This document shows positions 16,054 through 26,668 of a stretch of 64,000 nucleotides of DNA, piece after piece. The stretch comes from an uncultured Clostridia bacterium (lineage in GTDB: Bacteria; Bacillota; Clostridia; UBA1381). Position numbers and translations under genes: made by a program. Each line of letters begins with the position of its first letter. Within the stretch, counting starts at the first letter, position 1. The notes below the pieces were generated by a model. The model worked only from the letters and a program-made list of their open reading frames with translations, searched no databases and was not told the origin of the DNA. Location of the stretch: contig CANQKM010000001.1 in NCBI GenBank assembly GCA_947624485.1, positions 1 through 64,000 of the forward strand. Reading direction: 5' to 3'.

Positions 16054-17253
16054 ATGGAGACAAAAGGAAAGATTGCGGCTGCGGTTGCCGTAACGGCGGC
16101 GGTAACGTGTGCCGTAACGGCTTTTGCGTGCGTGCGTTTCGTATATCCGGCTATGATTTCGGCGTACGGAGCGAGCAGCAAGCTCGGACTTGTAAAAGCC
16201 GTGCTTGACGGCACATATCTTTACGACTACGATAAAAATGAGGCGGACGAATATTCGGCTATGGCATATGTGGCGTCGCTTAACGAACCGTACACGGCGT
16301 ATTATCCCGCCGACCTGTTCCGCTCATACAACGACGCGATAGATGAGGAATACACCGGCATAGGTGTGATCGTAACGGTAAATGACAGTGATGAAATAGA
16401 AGTAATATCGGCATACGAGGACGGACCGGCGTATAACGCGGGCATACTTCCGGGCGATATTATAACCGCCGTGGACGGGAAAGAGTACACGGGCGGTTCT
16501 CTTGACGAAGCCGTTGAGCATATACGCGGCGGCGAGGCGGGTACATCGGTTGAGCTTAAAATAAAAAGAAAAGACGCCGGGGAGCTTAATGTAACCGTCG
16601 AGCGCGGCAGCATATCCCAGCAATCGGTCAAGTCCGAGCTTATAGAGGACGGCGTTGGATATATAAGAGTCAGCGGCTTCAATATGGCGTCCGGCAGCGA
16701 CGAAAAAAGCACTTCCGACGAGTTTAAGGAAGCTGTGGAAGGTCTTAAAGCAGTGGGCGCGGAGCGTATTGTGCTTGACCTGAGGGACAATCCGGGCGGC
16801 GTACTCGACGAGGCTTGCGAAATGGCTGACTATCTTCTGCCGGAGGGTATTATAACGTACACCGAGGACAAAAGCGGCAAGAGAACCGATTACACATCCG
16901 ACGCCGAAAACGAACCCATACCCATGACAATTCTGATAAACGGCAGCAGCGCGAGCGCGTCGGAAGTGTTCACGGGCGCGCTTAAGGATTACGGCAGAGC
17001 CGAGGTAATCGGTGAAACAAGCTACGGCAAGGGTATAGTACAGAACGTTTACAGCTTTACGGACGGTTCGGGCATATCGGTCACGTCCGCCAAGTATTAC
17101 ACGCCGAACGGCGTATGTATACACGAAATGGGCATAGAACCCGACATAAGCGTCACGCTTCCCGAAAAATACAGGAACGCGTACGTGTCAACGATTGATC
17201 GAAGCGAGGATACACAGCTTCAAAAAGCGGTGGAAAGGGTAAAGGAACGGTAG
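16054..17253 (+). CDS. S41-family C-terminal processing protease (CtpA/CtpB-like)
   Basis: 399 residues. An N-terminal signal anchor (residues 5-30) places it outside the membrane. A PDZ domain follows (GIGVIVTVNDSD... AYNAGILPGDIITAVDG). The peptidase core has LDLRDNPGGVLDEA, the serine motif INGSSASASEVFTGAL and the general-base lysine in GETSYGKGIVQ. In spore formers related proteases (CtpB) cut SpoIVFA to activate SigK processing; closeness to sigE/sigG allows that role here but does not prove it. AGGGAG precedes the ATG. Confidence 0.88.
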   Translation: METKGKIAAAVAVTAAVTCAVTAFACVRFVYPAMISAYGASSKLGLVKAVLDGTYLYDYDKNEADEYSAMAYVASLNEPYTAYYPADLFRSYNDAIDEEYTGIGVIVTVNDSDEIEVISAYEDGPAYNAGILPGDIITAVDGKEYTGGSLDEAVEHIRGGEAGTSVELKIKRKDAGELNVTVERGSISQQSVKSELIEDGVGYIRVSGFNMASGSDEKSTSDEFKEAVEGLKAVGAERIVLDLRDNPGGVLDEACEMADYLLPEGIITYTEDKSGKRTDYTSDAENEPIPMTILINGSSASASEVFTGALKDYGRAEVIGETSYGKGIVQNVYSFTDGSGISVTSAKYYTPNGVCIHEMGIEPDISVTLPEKYRNAYVSTIDRSEDTQLQKAVERVKER

Positions 17254-17275
17254 AGAAATTTCCGGAGGGGTTTTG

Positions 17276-19207
17276 ATGATAAAGCTAAAGAAATGGCAGT
17301 ATGTGCTGTTCGGCACAATTATGGCTCTCGCGATGTGGACGCTTGTGGGAGTCGGTACCAATCTTTTTACGACGGACGGTGTGTTTGAGGTATTTGCCTA
17401 TATCTCGTCGTATATTCTTGTGCTGTGCTTTTGGGGACTTGCGGTATTTGAATTTGATATATCCGAAAGAATGAAAAAGGTTATCGGCATAACGCTGTTC
17501 GCGCTTACGCCCTTTTTCTGTATGCAAATAGCGATGATGCTCGCGGGCAAGCCGGAGTATTCGTTTTTAATATTCTTTATAAACATGATGTTTTACGCGT
17601 CGTTTATGGCGATAATACTCGCCGCGACGAGAAGCTTCCGCGCAAGCGCGATTGCTGCGGTAGGAGCGTCGTACCTGTTTAACCTCGCGTGCTTTGTGAT
17701 AAACATACTGCGCGGCACGCCGCTGATCCCCGGCGACATACTCGCCATAGGCACGGCGGCACAGGTGGCGCAGCATTACACGTTTGAAATGCGTTATCCG
17801 ATAATCGCCGCCACAGTCACGGCGGCGACGGTTGTCGCGCTTTTGGTAAAATTCCCTTATAAGCCGAGGTTCAGGTTTAAGAATATCATTCTGCCGGTAA
17901 GCGGCGTACTGTTCGCGGCAATATTTGCCGCTGCGATAACGGTTCAGGATTATTCCGATATAGATATGGACTTTTTCGACCAGTACCACGCGAACAACAC
18001 TCACGGCACGGCATACAGCTTTTACATAAACGCGCGCCGAATGGTTCTTGAAAGACCGGACGGTTACGACGGCGCAAAAGCCGAAGCGCTTCTAAAGGAG
18101 AACGGCGCGCCGTTCCCCGCCGACGCGGACAAGCCCAATATAATAGTAATAATGAACGAAAGCTTTTCCGATTTGAAATCGGTAGGTGACTTTAAGACGA
18201 GCGAGGACTACATGCCCTTTACAAGAGAAATTTCCAACAACGCGATAAAGGGCGAGCTTTTGGTGTCACCGTTCGGCGGCTATACGTGCAATACAGAGTT
18301 TGAATTTTTGACCGGACTTTCAATGGGACTTTTGCCCGCGGGTTCGACGCCGTATCTTCAGTACATATCAAAGCCTTTTCCGAGCGCGCTGCCGGAGTAC
18401 CTTTCGGAAAACGGGTATAAATCCGTCGCGCTGCACCCGTATTACGCGCGCTGCTGGAACAGGGAAACGGTGTACCGCAATCTAGGATTTGACGAGTTTA
18501 TAAGCATAGAGAATATGAGCGAGCTCGTGCCGGAGGACGAATGGGAGTACGTGAGATATTATTTGAGCGACCGTACCTCATACCGAACGATAGAGAAGTA
18601 TCTCGAAAACAAGGAAAAGGGCAAGCCGCTGTTCCTGTTTAACGTTACGATGCAGAACCACGGCGGCTACACGTATGAAGGCGACGAGTTCCCGACCGTT
18701 ACCATAACCGATATGCAGGGCAGCTACAGTGAAGCCGAGCAGTATCTGTCGCTTATAAAAGAGAGCGACAGCGCGTTCGAGGAGCTTATAATGAATTTGA
18801 AAAATTACGGCGAGAAAACAATCGTCGTAATTTTCGGCGACCATCAGCCGGCGGTTGAGCAGGCGTTTTACGAGGAGCTTTACGGCAATTCTCTGCTGAA
18901 CCTGTCGGCGGAGGATTTGCAAAAGCGCTATACCGTTCCGTTTGTAATATGGGCGAACTACGATATAAAAGAGGAAACGGGCATAAAGACAAGCCCCAAC
19001 TATCTCTCCGACCTCGTGCTTGACACGGCGGGACTTCCGAAAAACGCCGTCGGCAGCTTTACCTCGCGTCTTAAAGCGGAAATACCGCAGATTAACGTAA
19101 TGGGACACTACGACGCGGGCGGTGTGTGGCATGAAAACGACGTGAATGAGTCCGACAGCCTGCGCGATTACAACTATATCGAATACTACCAGCTTACAAA
19201 TAAATAA
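17276..19207 (+). CDS. LTA-synthase-family membrane sulfatase
   Basis: 643 residues from the ATG at 17276 behind GGAGGGG. Five membrane helices occupy residues 7-225. The extracellular alkaline-phosphatase-like domain starts with NIIVIMNESFSDL near residue 285; GGYTCNTEFEFLTGLS carries the presumed Thr nucleophile, and VIFGDHQPAVE and the HPYYARCWNR segment provide metal ligands. The family transfers glycerol-phosphate or other phosphoglycerol units to cell-surface polymers. Follows the S41 protease by 22 nt and precedes a GH28 gene by 10 nt, suggesting one transcript. Confidence 0.85.
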   Translation: MIKLKKWQYVLFGTIMALAMWTLVGVGTNLFTTDGVFEVFAYISSYILVLCFWGLAVFEFDISERMKKVIGITLFALTPFFCMQIAMMLAGKPEYSFLIFFINMMFYASFMAIILAATRSFRASAIAAVGASYLFNLACFVINILRGTPLIPGDILAIGTAAQVAQHYTFEMRYPIIAATVTAATVVALLVKFPYKPRFRFKNIILPVSGVLFAAIFAAAITVQDYSDIDMDFFDQYHANNTHGTAYSFYINARRMVLERPDGYDGAKAEALLKENGAPFPADADKPNIIVIMNESFSDLKSVGDFKTSEDYMPFTREISNNAIKGELLVSPFGGYTCNTEFEFLTGLSMGLLPAGSTPYLQYISKPFPSALPEYLSENGYKSVALHPYYARCWNRETVYRNLGFDEFISIENMSELVPEDEWEYVRYYLSDRTSYRTIEKYLENKEKGKPLFLFNVTMQNHGGYTYEGDEFPTVTITDMQGSYSEAEQYLSLIKESDSAFEELIMNLKNYGEKTIVVIFGDHQPAVEQAFYEELYGNSLLNLSAEDLQKRYTVPFVIWANYDIKEETGIKTSPNYLSDLVLDTAGLPKNAVGSFTSRLKAEIPQINVMGHYDAGGVWHENDVNESDSLRDYNYIEYYQLTNK

Positions 19208-19217
19208 GGGGTAAATT

Positions 19218-20423
19218 ATGGGTATTTACAATATAGCCGATTACGGAGCGGTATCGGACGGCAAAACGGTATGCACCGGCGCGGTACAGCGTGCGGTGGA
19301 TTTGTGCGGCAAGGGCGATACCGTGTACGTGCCGGAGGGTACGTTTATAACGGGCGCGATATATCTGAAAAGCGACATGACGCTGTACCTTGAGAAAAAT
19401 TCAAAGCTTTTGGGCAGCGGCGATCTTAACGATTTCCCGATTGTCGGCTGCCCGTACGAGGGCTTTGAGCAGCTTTGCTACGCGTCGCTTATAAACACCG
19501 ACGGCGCGCTCTATCATAACATAACGATAGAGGGCGAAGGTACGCTTGACGCGAACGGAGTTGAGCTTTTTCATAAGGAAATTGAAGAAGGGAAGGGAAA
19601 GCGCGGCAGAATAGTCTGCATAAGGAACTGCGAAAACCTGACGATTCGCGGCGTAACGCTGCGCCAATCTCCCGCGTGGGGACTGCACCTCGTCTATTGC
19701 AAAAACGTGCTTATAGAAAATATCGGCGTACATACGAAATATGACGAAAACGGCGAAAAATACAACATATACAACTGCGACGGCATAGATATTGACTCGT
19801 GCGGCGGCGTTGTGATACGCAATTCGCTCATATCGAGCCAGGACGACTGCATAGCGGTAAAGTCGGGCAGAGACGCGGTCGGACGCAGGGTAAATATACC
19901 GTCCGAGAACATAACGATTGAGAACTGCGACTTTAAGAGCGGCTTCGGCGTGGCGATGGGCAGCGAGATGTCGGGCGGCGTAAGAGATGTGTACGTGCGC
20001 GATTGCCGCTTTACCGACACTCATTCGATAGCGAGCGTAAAGACTGTGCGCGGACGCGGCGCGTACATAAGGAACATACACTACGAAAACTGCACGCTTG
20101 ACAACAGAAATACAGAGATAACCGACACTAAATGGTTCCGCGGCGCGCTTTACGTTGACGCGTTCTACGGTGAGGATGTATTTGATGCGGATGCTCCCAT
20201 ACCTATCGATGAAACAACGCCCGTTATTGAGGACATATATTTTAAGAACATAAGTCTCAAAACCGTCGCAGGAAACGCAATATACATCTGCGGACTGCCC
20301 GAAAGACATTTTAAGAACATATATTTGGAAAACGTCACGGCGCACGGAAGGTACGGCATGAAGACGAAAAATGTTGATAACCTCGTCACCGTAAACGTCA
20401 GCGTGACGAGCGACGAGGACTAA
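19218..20423 (+). CDS. GH28-family polygalacturonase-like protein
   Basis: 401 residues with no signal peptide, so probably cytoplasmic. Right-handed beta-helix features: IADYGAVSDGKT at the N-terminus, then the GH28 acid residues in NCDGIDIDS (about residue 187) and SQDDCIAVKSG (about 208), and KTVRGRGAYIRNI near 275. The third GH28 motif, normally GHGxxxGS with a catalytic-site His, reads SGFGVAMGS here, so the His is replaced. It may act on small unsaturated or branched pectin fragments taken up by the cell, or have lost standard hydrolase activity. Ends convergent with the deacetylase gene, overlapping it by 4 nt. Confidence 0.85.
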   Translation: MGIYNIADYGAVSDGKTVCTGAVQRAVDLCGKGDTVYVPEGTFITGAIYLKSDMTLYLEKNSKLLGSGDLNDFPIVGCPYEGFEQLCYASLINTDGALYHNITIEGEGTLDANGVELFHKEIEEGKGKRGRIVCIRNCENLTIRGVTLRQSPAWGLHLVYCKNVLIENIGVHTKYDENGEKYNIYNCDGIDIDSCGGVVIRNSLISSQDDCIAVKSGRDAVGRRVNIPSENITIENCDFKSGFGVAMGSEMSGGVRDVYVRDCRFTDTHSIASVKTVRGRGAYIRNIHYENCTLDNRNTEITDTKWFRGALYVDAFYGEDVFDADAPIPIDETTPVIEDIYFKNISLKTVAGNAIYICGLPERHFKNIYLENVTAHGRYGMKTKNVDNLVTVNVSVTSDED

Positions 20424-21274
20424 AGTCCGCATCGCTCAAAGAAGTCGGCTGACGACAGCCCCGACGGACGGTTAAAACGTTTCAGCATAAACAGCGAGTC
20501 GGGATCGCTCGTCACTGTGTTTATGCCCTCCGTACACGAAAAGCTCATTTTGAACCCCATATCCCGCAGCCATTCGGTCGTGCCTTTGCTGTACGCGCCG
20601 AACGGGTACGCGTAAATTATCGGCGCAAAACCGGTCTTTGACAAAAATCGGTTTTGCGCTTTTTCCGTGTCGGCGCAGAATATGCGCTTGTATTCCTCGT
20701 CGCTCTCACCCTTCTTTTTCTGCGCGCCGTTCCTTCCCTTATCGACCGAGTGAAAGTCGTACGAGTGATTGCCGACCTCGACGCGGTTCGACAAATACAT
20801 ATCGTACACCTCGCTCCACCGCAGATATCCGTACGTCGCGTTTTTTATATTGCTCTCACTGAACTCGTCGGTGTAGCTCCCGACAATAGAGCAGACAGCC
20901 TTTGCACCCGTTTCCTCCAGTATCGGCATAACGTAACTGTAAAAGTTGTAGTGACCGTCGTCAAAGGTGAGCATTACAGGTTTTTTCGGCAGCGGAGTGC
21001 CATGCTCCGAATAGTCTATGACCTCCTGCGCGCTGACGAACGAATAGCCGTTATTTTTCAGATACATAATATCCTCTTTAACCGTATCGGGCGTAACAAC
21101 ATACTTGCCCGCGCGCGATGAGTCCGCTATGACGCTGTGGTACATTACTATCAAAAGCTCCCTGCCGCCGCCGATTGCCGTTGTGTAACCGCCGCGTGCG
21201 TTGTAAACGATTACGGCGAGACATGCTAAGAACAGACACGCGGCGGAGATAAGGATAAAGCGCATTTTTTTCAT
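20420..21274 (-). CDS. Polysaccharide deacetylase (NodB-fold), membrane-anchored
   Basis: 284 residues. Residues 5-26 are a signal anchor. The NodB domain has ELLIVMYHSV, the metal-binding motif MLTFDDGHYN, and EVGNHSYDFHS (the HxxxH ligands), plus AYPFGAYSKGT. It should deacetylate N-acetylated cell-wall or exopolysaccharide sugars outside the membrane. Its ribosome site (GGGGGTG) is embedded in the 3' arm of the terminator hairpin that follows fba, so expression may depend on whether that hairpin forms. Confidence 0.85.
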   Translation of the reverse strand: MKKMRFILISAACLFLACLAVIVYNARGGYTTAIGGGRELLIVMYHSVIADSSRAGKYVVTPDTVKEDIMYLKNNGYSFVSAQEVIDYSEHGTPLPKKPVMLTFDDGHYNFYSYVMPILEETGAKAVCSIVGSYTDEFSESNIKNATYGYLRWSEVYDMYLSNRVEVGNHSYDFHSVDKGRNGAQKKKGESDEEYKRIFCADTEKAQNRFLSKTGFAPIIYAYPFGAYSKGTTEWLRDMGFKMSFSCTEGINTVTSDPDSLFMLKRFNRPSGLSSADFFERCGL

Positions 21275-21282
21275 AAAAATAA

Positions 21283-21311
21283 CACCCCCTGTTATAGTAT
21301 GACAGGGGGTG
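21283..21311 (-). terminator. Terminator hairpin after fba, overlapping the deacetylase ribosome site
   Basis: On the minus strand CACCCCCTGT pairs with ACAGGGGGTG around a nine-base loop and is followed by TTATTTTT. The downstream ATG lies 8 nt after the stem. Confidence 0.8.
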
Positions 21312-21328
21312 CGCCGTTATGCGGTAAA

Positions 21329-22192
21329 TCAAGCCTTGCCGACAGAGCCGAACAGCTCCATCTTTTCCTTTACGATTACCTTTATAGCCTCCGTTCCGGG
21401 AGCCAGAAGCTTTCTCGGATCAAAGCCCTTACCCTCAAGGTCTTTGCCCGCTTCGATGTACTTTCTTGTCGCCTCCTGGAAATAAAGCTGACATTCGGTG
21501 TTTACGTTTATCTTCGCAACGCCGAGCGAAATTGCCTTCTTGATCATATCAGCCGGTATACCCGTGCCGCCGTGAAGAACGAGCGGAAGGTCGCCGATAA
21601 GCTCCTTCGTCTTTGCGAGAGCGTCAAAGTCGAGACCTTTCCAGTTTGCGGGGTACTTGCCGTGGATGTTGCCGATACCTGCCGCAAGGAAGTCAACGCC
21701 GAGGTCGGCTATCTTCTTACATTCGTTCGGATCGGCGATTTCGCCCATGCCGACAACTCCGTCCTCTTCGCCGCCGATCGAGCCTACTTCTGCTTCAATT
21801 GACATTCCCATAGCGTGGCTTACCTTTACAAGCTCCTTTGTTTTTTCGATATTTTCCTCAATGGGGAAGTGAGAGCCGTCAAACATTATTGACGAGAAGC
21901 CCGCCTTTATGCACTTGTAGCAGCCCTCGTAAGTACCGTGGTCGAGATGAAGCGCGACGGGGACGGTTATGTTCATTTCCTCTATCATAGCCTTAACCAT
22001 AGCCGCGACGGTCTTAAAGCCCGTCATATATTTACCCGCGCCCTCGCTTACGCCGAGAATAACGGGCGACTTGTTTTCCTCCGCCGTGGCGAGGATTGCC
22101 TTTGTCCATTCAAGATTGTTTATGTTAAACTGACCGACCGCGTACTTTCCCGCGACTGCCTTGTTTAACATGTCTGTAGCTGAAACTAACAT
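21329..22192 (-). CDS. fba: Class II fructose-1,6-bisphosphate aldolase
   Basis: 287 residues from the ATG at 22192, preceded by GGAGGA. Cleaves fructose-1,6-bisphosphate to DHAP and glyceraldehyde-3-phosphate in glycolysis. Visible are VALHLDHGTYEGC (zinc ligand and catalytic Asp), EAEVGSIGGEEDG, AAGIGNIHGKYP, LVLHGGTGIP and KINVNTECQLYF. Full length for the short GatY/Fba subgroup. The 54-bp upstream gap contains a possible TTAACA/TATAAA promoter with a 16-bp spacer, so it may be transcribed separately from the two genes upstream. Confidence 0.93.
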   Translation of the reverse strand: MLVSATDMLNKAVAGKYAVGQFNINNLEWTKAILATAEENKSPVILGVSEGAGKYMTGFKTVAAMVKAMIEEMNITVPVALHLDHGTYEGCYKCIKAGFSSIMFDGSHFPIEENIEKTKELVKVSHAMGMSIEAEVGSIGGEEDGVVGMGEIADPNECKKIADLGVDFLAAGIGNIHGKYPANWKGLDFDALAKTKELIGDLPLVLHGGTGIPADMIKKAISLGVAKINVNTECQLYFQEATRKYIEAGKDLEGKGFDPRKLLAPGTEAIKVIVKEKMELFGSVGKA

Positions 22193-22246
22193 TTCAACAT
22201 TCCTCCTTTATAAATTTGATAAAATATATGTTAATTTAATATATTT

Positions 22247-22852
22247 TCAGTTACCTATGATGATACGGTCGGAATTTAATACGCGCGTAAGGTTGTCCTC
22301 CGTGGCTGCTATCGTTTTCGACCTGCCGCAGCGCAGGCAGGAAATCACGACGCTGCCGCCCTTTACGATTACCGACGCCTTTTCGCCGCCGCACACACAG
22401 CCTATACGATGCGCGTCGGAGAGCTTGTTAAGCCGCTCTATTATCAAAAGCAGCGTGTTGAATACCGCGTCGTCGCCGGTGTCGTATTCGTCTATAATAT
22501 CGGAATAAATGTCGGTGTCCTCGAGAGCCTGTTCAACCTTGTCGCTTTCGCCGGCAAAGAATATATCCATACCAGCCGCCGGACATTTGTACGACAAGAG
22601 CTTTTTCTTCCAGAATCCGCCGCGTGAAGACGTGTAGCTGTGATTTCCTCCGCAAAGCGGACACTCTACGTTGATCTTGTAGCCTGCACCCTTAACCGAG
22701 ATTGTGACGCACTTTTCGCGGCAGCCGTGGGTGGGGCATACAAACGTCGCCTTACCCGCGCCCGAAAAATCGAAAATTGTCAGATATTTTGAAGATATGT
22801 TTGAGCAGACGGGGCAGACATAAGCCACAGTCCGTTTCAATTCAACAACCAT
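22247..22852 (-). CDS. Zinc-ribbon-rich protein of unknown function
   Basis: 201 residues. No family recognised. It has five Cys clusters: YVCPVCS near residue 12, FVCPTHGCREKC near 37, VECPLCGG near 60, CVCGGE near 155 and SCLRCGR near 170, so it probably binds two or more zinc ions. The middle is acidic (EDTDIYSDIIDEYDTGDD). No membrane segment. It begins 13 nt after the stop of the DNA glycosylase gene behind GAGGTTG, so the two form an operon; a nucleic-acid or metal-related role is possible but only by association. Confidence 0.6.
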   Translation of the reverse strand: MVVELKRTVAYVCPVCSNISSKYLTIFDFSGAGKATFVCPTHGCREKCVTISVKGAGYKINVECPLCGGNHSYTSSRGGFWKKKLLSYKCPAAGMDIFFAGESDKVEQALEDTDIYSDIIDEYDTGDDAVFNTLLLIIERLNKLSDAHRIGCVCGGEKASVIVKGGSVVISCLRCGRSKTIAATEDNLTRVLNSDRIIIGN

Positions 22853-22865
22853 TTATACAACCTCA

Positions 22866-23735
22866 CTACAATCCTATTTTTTCTTCGCGCGCGTAGAAAA
22901 ACAAATACTGCTGCGCGAAACCGCCGAGCGCGCCGAATTTCTTTTCCGCAAATTCCGAAACGGCATTTATGCTCGTTTCTCCGTCAAAGTAACAATACTC
23001 CATTATACGCTTTATCCACACGTCCACCGGAAACGCCTCCGTATGCGAAAGTCCGAAAAGCAGTATACAGTTCGCGACCTTGTTACCCACGCCGTTTATA
23101 CGCATAAGCTCTTTTTTCGCGCCCTCCGCGTCAAGCGAGCGTATGTATTTTTCGTCAATGTCGCCCGACGCGAACCGCCGTGCCGCGTCTATAATATACT
23201 TGTCGCGGAAACCTGCGCGTATAGGGGCTAAATCCTCCGCTTTAAGACGCGCGAGCGTCTCACAGTCGGGGAATGAGTAATATATTTCGCCGCCGTACTC
23301 GATTTCACTGCCGTAAAGCGCGCACAGCCGCTCGATTATGCCCTTTATGCGCGGTATGTTGTTGCTCGCCGATATGATAAACGACACGACCGTTTCCCAC
23401 AAATCCTGATTGAGTATGCGTATACCTCCGCCGTACGAAACAGCCGCGCGCATAATATCGTCCGCGGCGAGAGCCTTTTTTATCTCTCCATAGTCCCTGT
23501 CAAGGTCAAAATAACCGCGCCAGATATTTTGAAAATCCTTTTCGCTCGTATCGTATAGCGTAACGGTATCGCCGCTCTGCTTGATACGAAGTGCGCGACC
23601 GAGCGCGACGCCGATGTACGAACCGTCAGAATCCATATTCCAGCGGAAGCATTGTCCGCAGTCGAATATATGTTTTAAATCGAAGTCCCGAAGCCCCGTC
23701 ACAACGAGGTCTTTTCCTGTCATTTGCGTATTCAT
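22866..23735 (-). CDS. 8-oxoguanine DNA glycosylase (Ogg1-type)
   Basis: 289 residues from the ATG at 23735. The N-terminal OGG domain shows FDLKHIFDCGQCFRW. The helix-hairpin-helix with catalytic Lys and Asp is INGVGNKVANCILLFGLSHTEAFPVDVWIKRIM, closely paralleling the GVG-K-VA-CI...PVDV pattern of Ogg1. It removes oxidised guanine and nicks the strand. No ribosome site lies before the ATG; instead a consensus promoter ends 6 nt upstream, so the message looks leaderless. An alternative start is the ATG at 23723, also without a ribosome site. Confidence 0.88.
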   Translation of the reverse strand: MNTQMTGKDLVVTGLRDFDLKHIFDCGQCFRWNMDSDGSYIGVALGRALRIKQSGDTVTLYDTSEKDFQNIWRGYFDLDRDYGEIKKALAADDIMRAAVSYGGGIRILNQDLWETVVSFIISASNNIPRIKGIIERLCALYGSEIEYGGEIYYSFPDCETLARLKAEDLAPIRAGFRDKYIIDAARRFASGDIDEKYIRSLDAEGAKKELMRINGVGNKVANCILLFGLSHTEAFPVDVWIKRIMEYCYFDGETSINAVSEFAEKKFGALGGFAQQYLFFYAREEKIGL

Positions 23736-23741
23736 AAATAC

Positions 23742-23770
23742 AGTATACCACATTTGGTATATTTTATCAA
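23742..23770 (-). promoter_or_regulatory. Promoter with palindrome directly abutting the glycosylase start codon
   Basis: On the minus strand TTGATA (23770-23765), 17 bp, TATACT (23747-23742). The expected transcription start coincides with the A of the ATG at 23735. TATACC (23744-23749) and GGTATA (23756-23761) form an inverted repeat over the spacer and -10, a possible operator. Confidence 0.7.
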
Positions 23771-23837
23771 TAATATAAAGATAGAAATTTAACGAGCGCT
23801 TTTGTACATTTTGATAGGCATAATTGCGCCGCACCAC

Positions 23838-23866
23838 TTGACACAATAGGATAAAAATAGTAAAAT
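23838..23866 (+). promoter_or_regulatory. Promoter of aspS
   Basis: TTGACA (23838-23843), 17 bp, TAAAAT (23861-23866), then AAAGGAG ahead of the ATG at 23912. Divergent from the glycosylase promoter, 67 bp apart. Confidence 0.8.
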
Positions 23867-23911
23867 AATTATGTATGTTCTTATATAACGAAAGGAGAAA
23901 CCGACAAAATT

Positions 23912-25684
<1,773 letters not shown>

Positions 25685-25702
25685 GAGTGGAGTGAAGCAG
25701 GA

Positions 25703-26668
25703 ATGATTACGGTATCAAATCTGACGAAAAAATACGGACAGAAAACCGTACTCGACAACGTGAGCTTTGACGTTAAGGAAGGCGAGATCGTAGGCTTTCT
25801 TGGTCCCAACGGCGCGGGAAAGTCCACGGCTATGAACATTATAACGGGTTACATTTCAGCCACGGAGGGCAGCGCGCAGATAGACGGTCACGATATAGCG
25901 AAAGAGCCTATCGAGGCAAAAAAGCGCATAGGTTACCTTCCCGAAATACCGCCGCTTTACGTGGATATGACAGTTAGGGAATATCTCGAATTTGTATGCG
26001 ATTTGAAAAAGGTAAAAAAAGCCGACATAAAAGCGCATATCGGCGGTATAATTGAAACGGTGAAAATATCCGACGTCGAAAACAGACGCATCGGCAACCT
26101 ATCAAAGGGCTACAGGCAGAGAGTGGGACTCGCCGGCGCACTTATAGGCGATCCGCCGGTTATAATACTCGACGAGCCGACCGTCGGACTTGATCCGAAG
26201 CAGATAGTTGACGTGAGAAACGTCATAAAAAAACTGGGCGAAACAAAGACGGTCATATTAAGCTCGCATATATTGAGCGAGATTAGCGCCGTCGCGGACA
26301 GAGTAATCATCATAAACAAGGGCAGAATCGCAACAGAGGACACGCCCGCAAACCTTCAAAACCGCCTCGGCAAGTCGCACCGCGTACAGCTTACCGTTTC
26401 GGGCGACCGCGGTAAAGCGGAAGACCTGCTCAAATCCTTTGACGGCGTAAGCAATGTAGTATGCACCTCGTCAAACGGCGACGAGCATAGCTTTGAATTT
26501 GAAACGCAGCTTAGCGCGAACGACAGAAAAAAGATTTTCTTCGCGTTCGCAAAGGAGAATATGGCGATAATATCACAGCAGGACAAGCGGCTCACGCTTG
26601 AGGAAATATTCCTGTCCGTGACGGACAGCGGCGGAAAGGAGAGTGACGAAAGTGAAGGCGATATTTAA
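25703..26668 (+). CDS. ABC transporter ATP-binding protein (GldA-like)
   Basis: 321 residues. Walker A GPNGAGKST at about residue 34, Q-loop in YLPEIPPLY, signature NLSKGYRQRVGLAGAL, Walker B VIILDEPTVGLD and the H-loop SSHILSE. A C-terminal ~90-residue extension follows the nucleotide-binding domain, as in GldA/NatA/CcmA-type exporters. First of four overlapping or tightly spaced genes with the permease, Gldg-family and DUF4340 proteins. Substrate unknown. Confidence 0.9.
   Translation: MITVSNLTKKYGQKTVLDNVSFDVKEGEIVGFLGPNGAGKSTAMNIITGYISATEGSAQIDGHDIAKEPIEAKKRIGYLPEIPPLYVDMTVREYLEFVCDLKKVKKADIKAHIGGIIETVKISDVENRRIGNLSKGYRQRVGLAGALIGDPPVIILDEPTVGLDPKQIVDVRNVIKKLGETKTVILSSHILSEISAVADRVIIINKGRIATEDTPANLQNRLGKSHRVQLTVSGDRGKAEDLLKSFDGVSNVVCTSSNGDEHSFEFETQLSANDRKKIFFAFAKENMAIISQQDKRLTLEEIFLSVTDSGGKESDESEGDI

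Noticed and set aside
19401-20432. Minus-strand ORF (343 residues) over the GH28 gene
   Set aside because: Antisense shadow; the plus-strand frame has clear GH28 motifs and a ribosome site.
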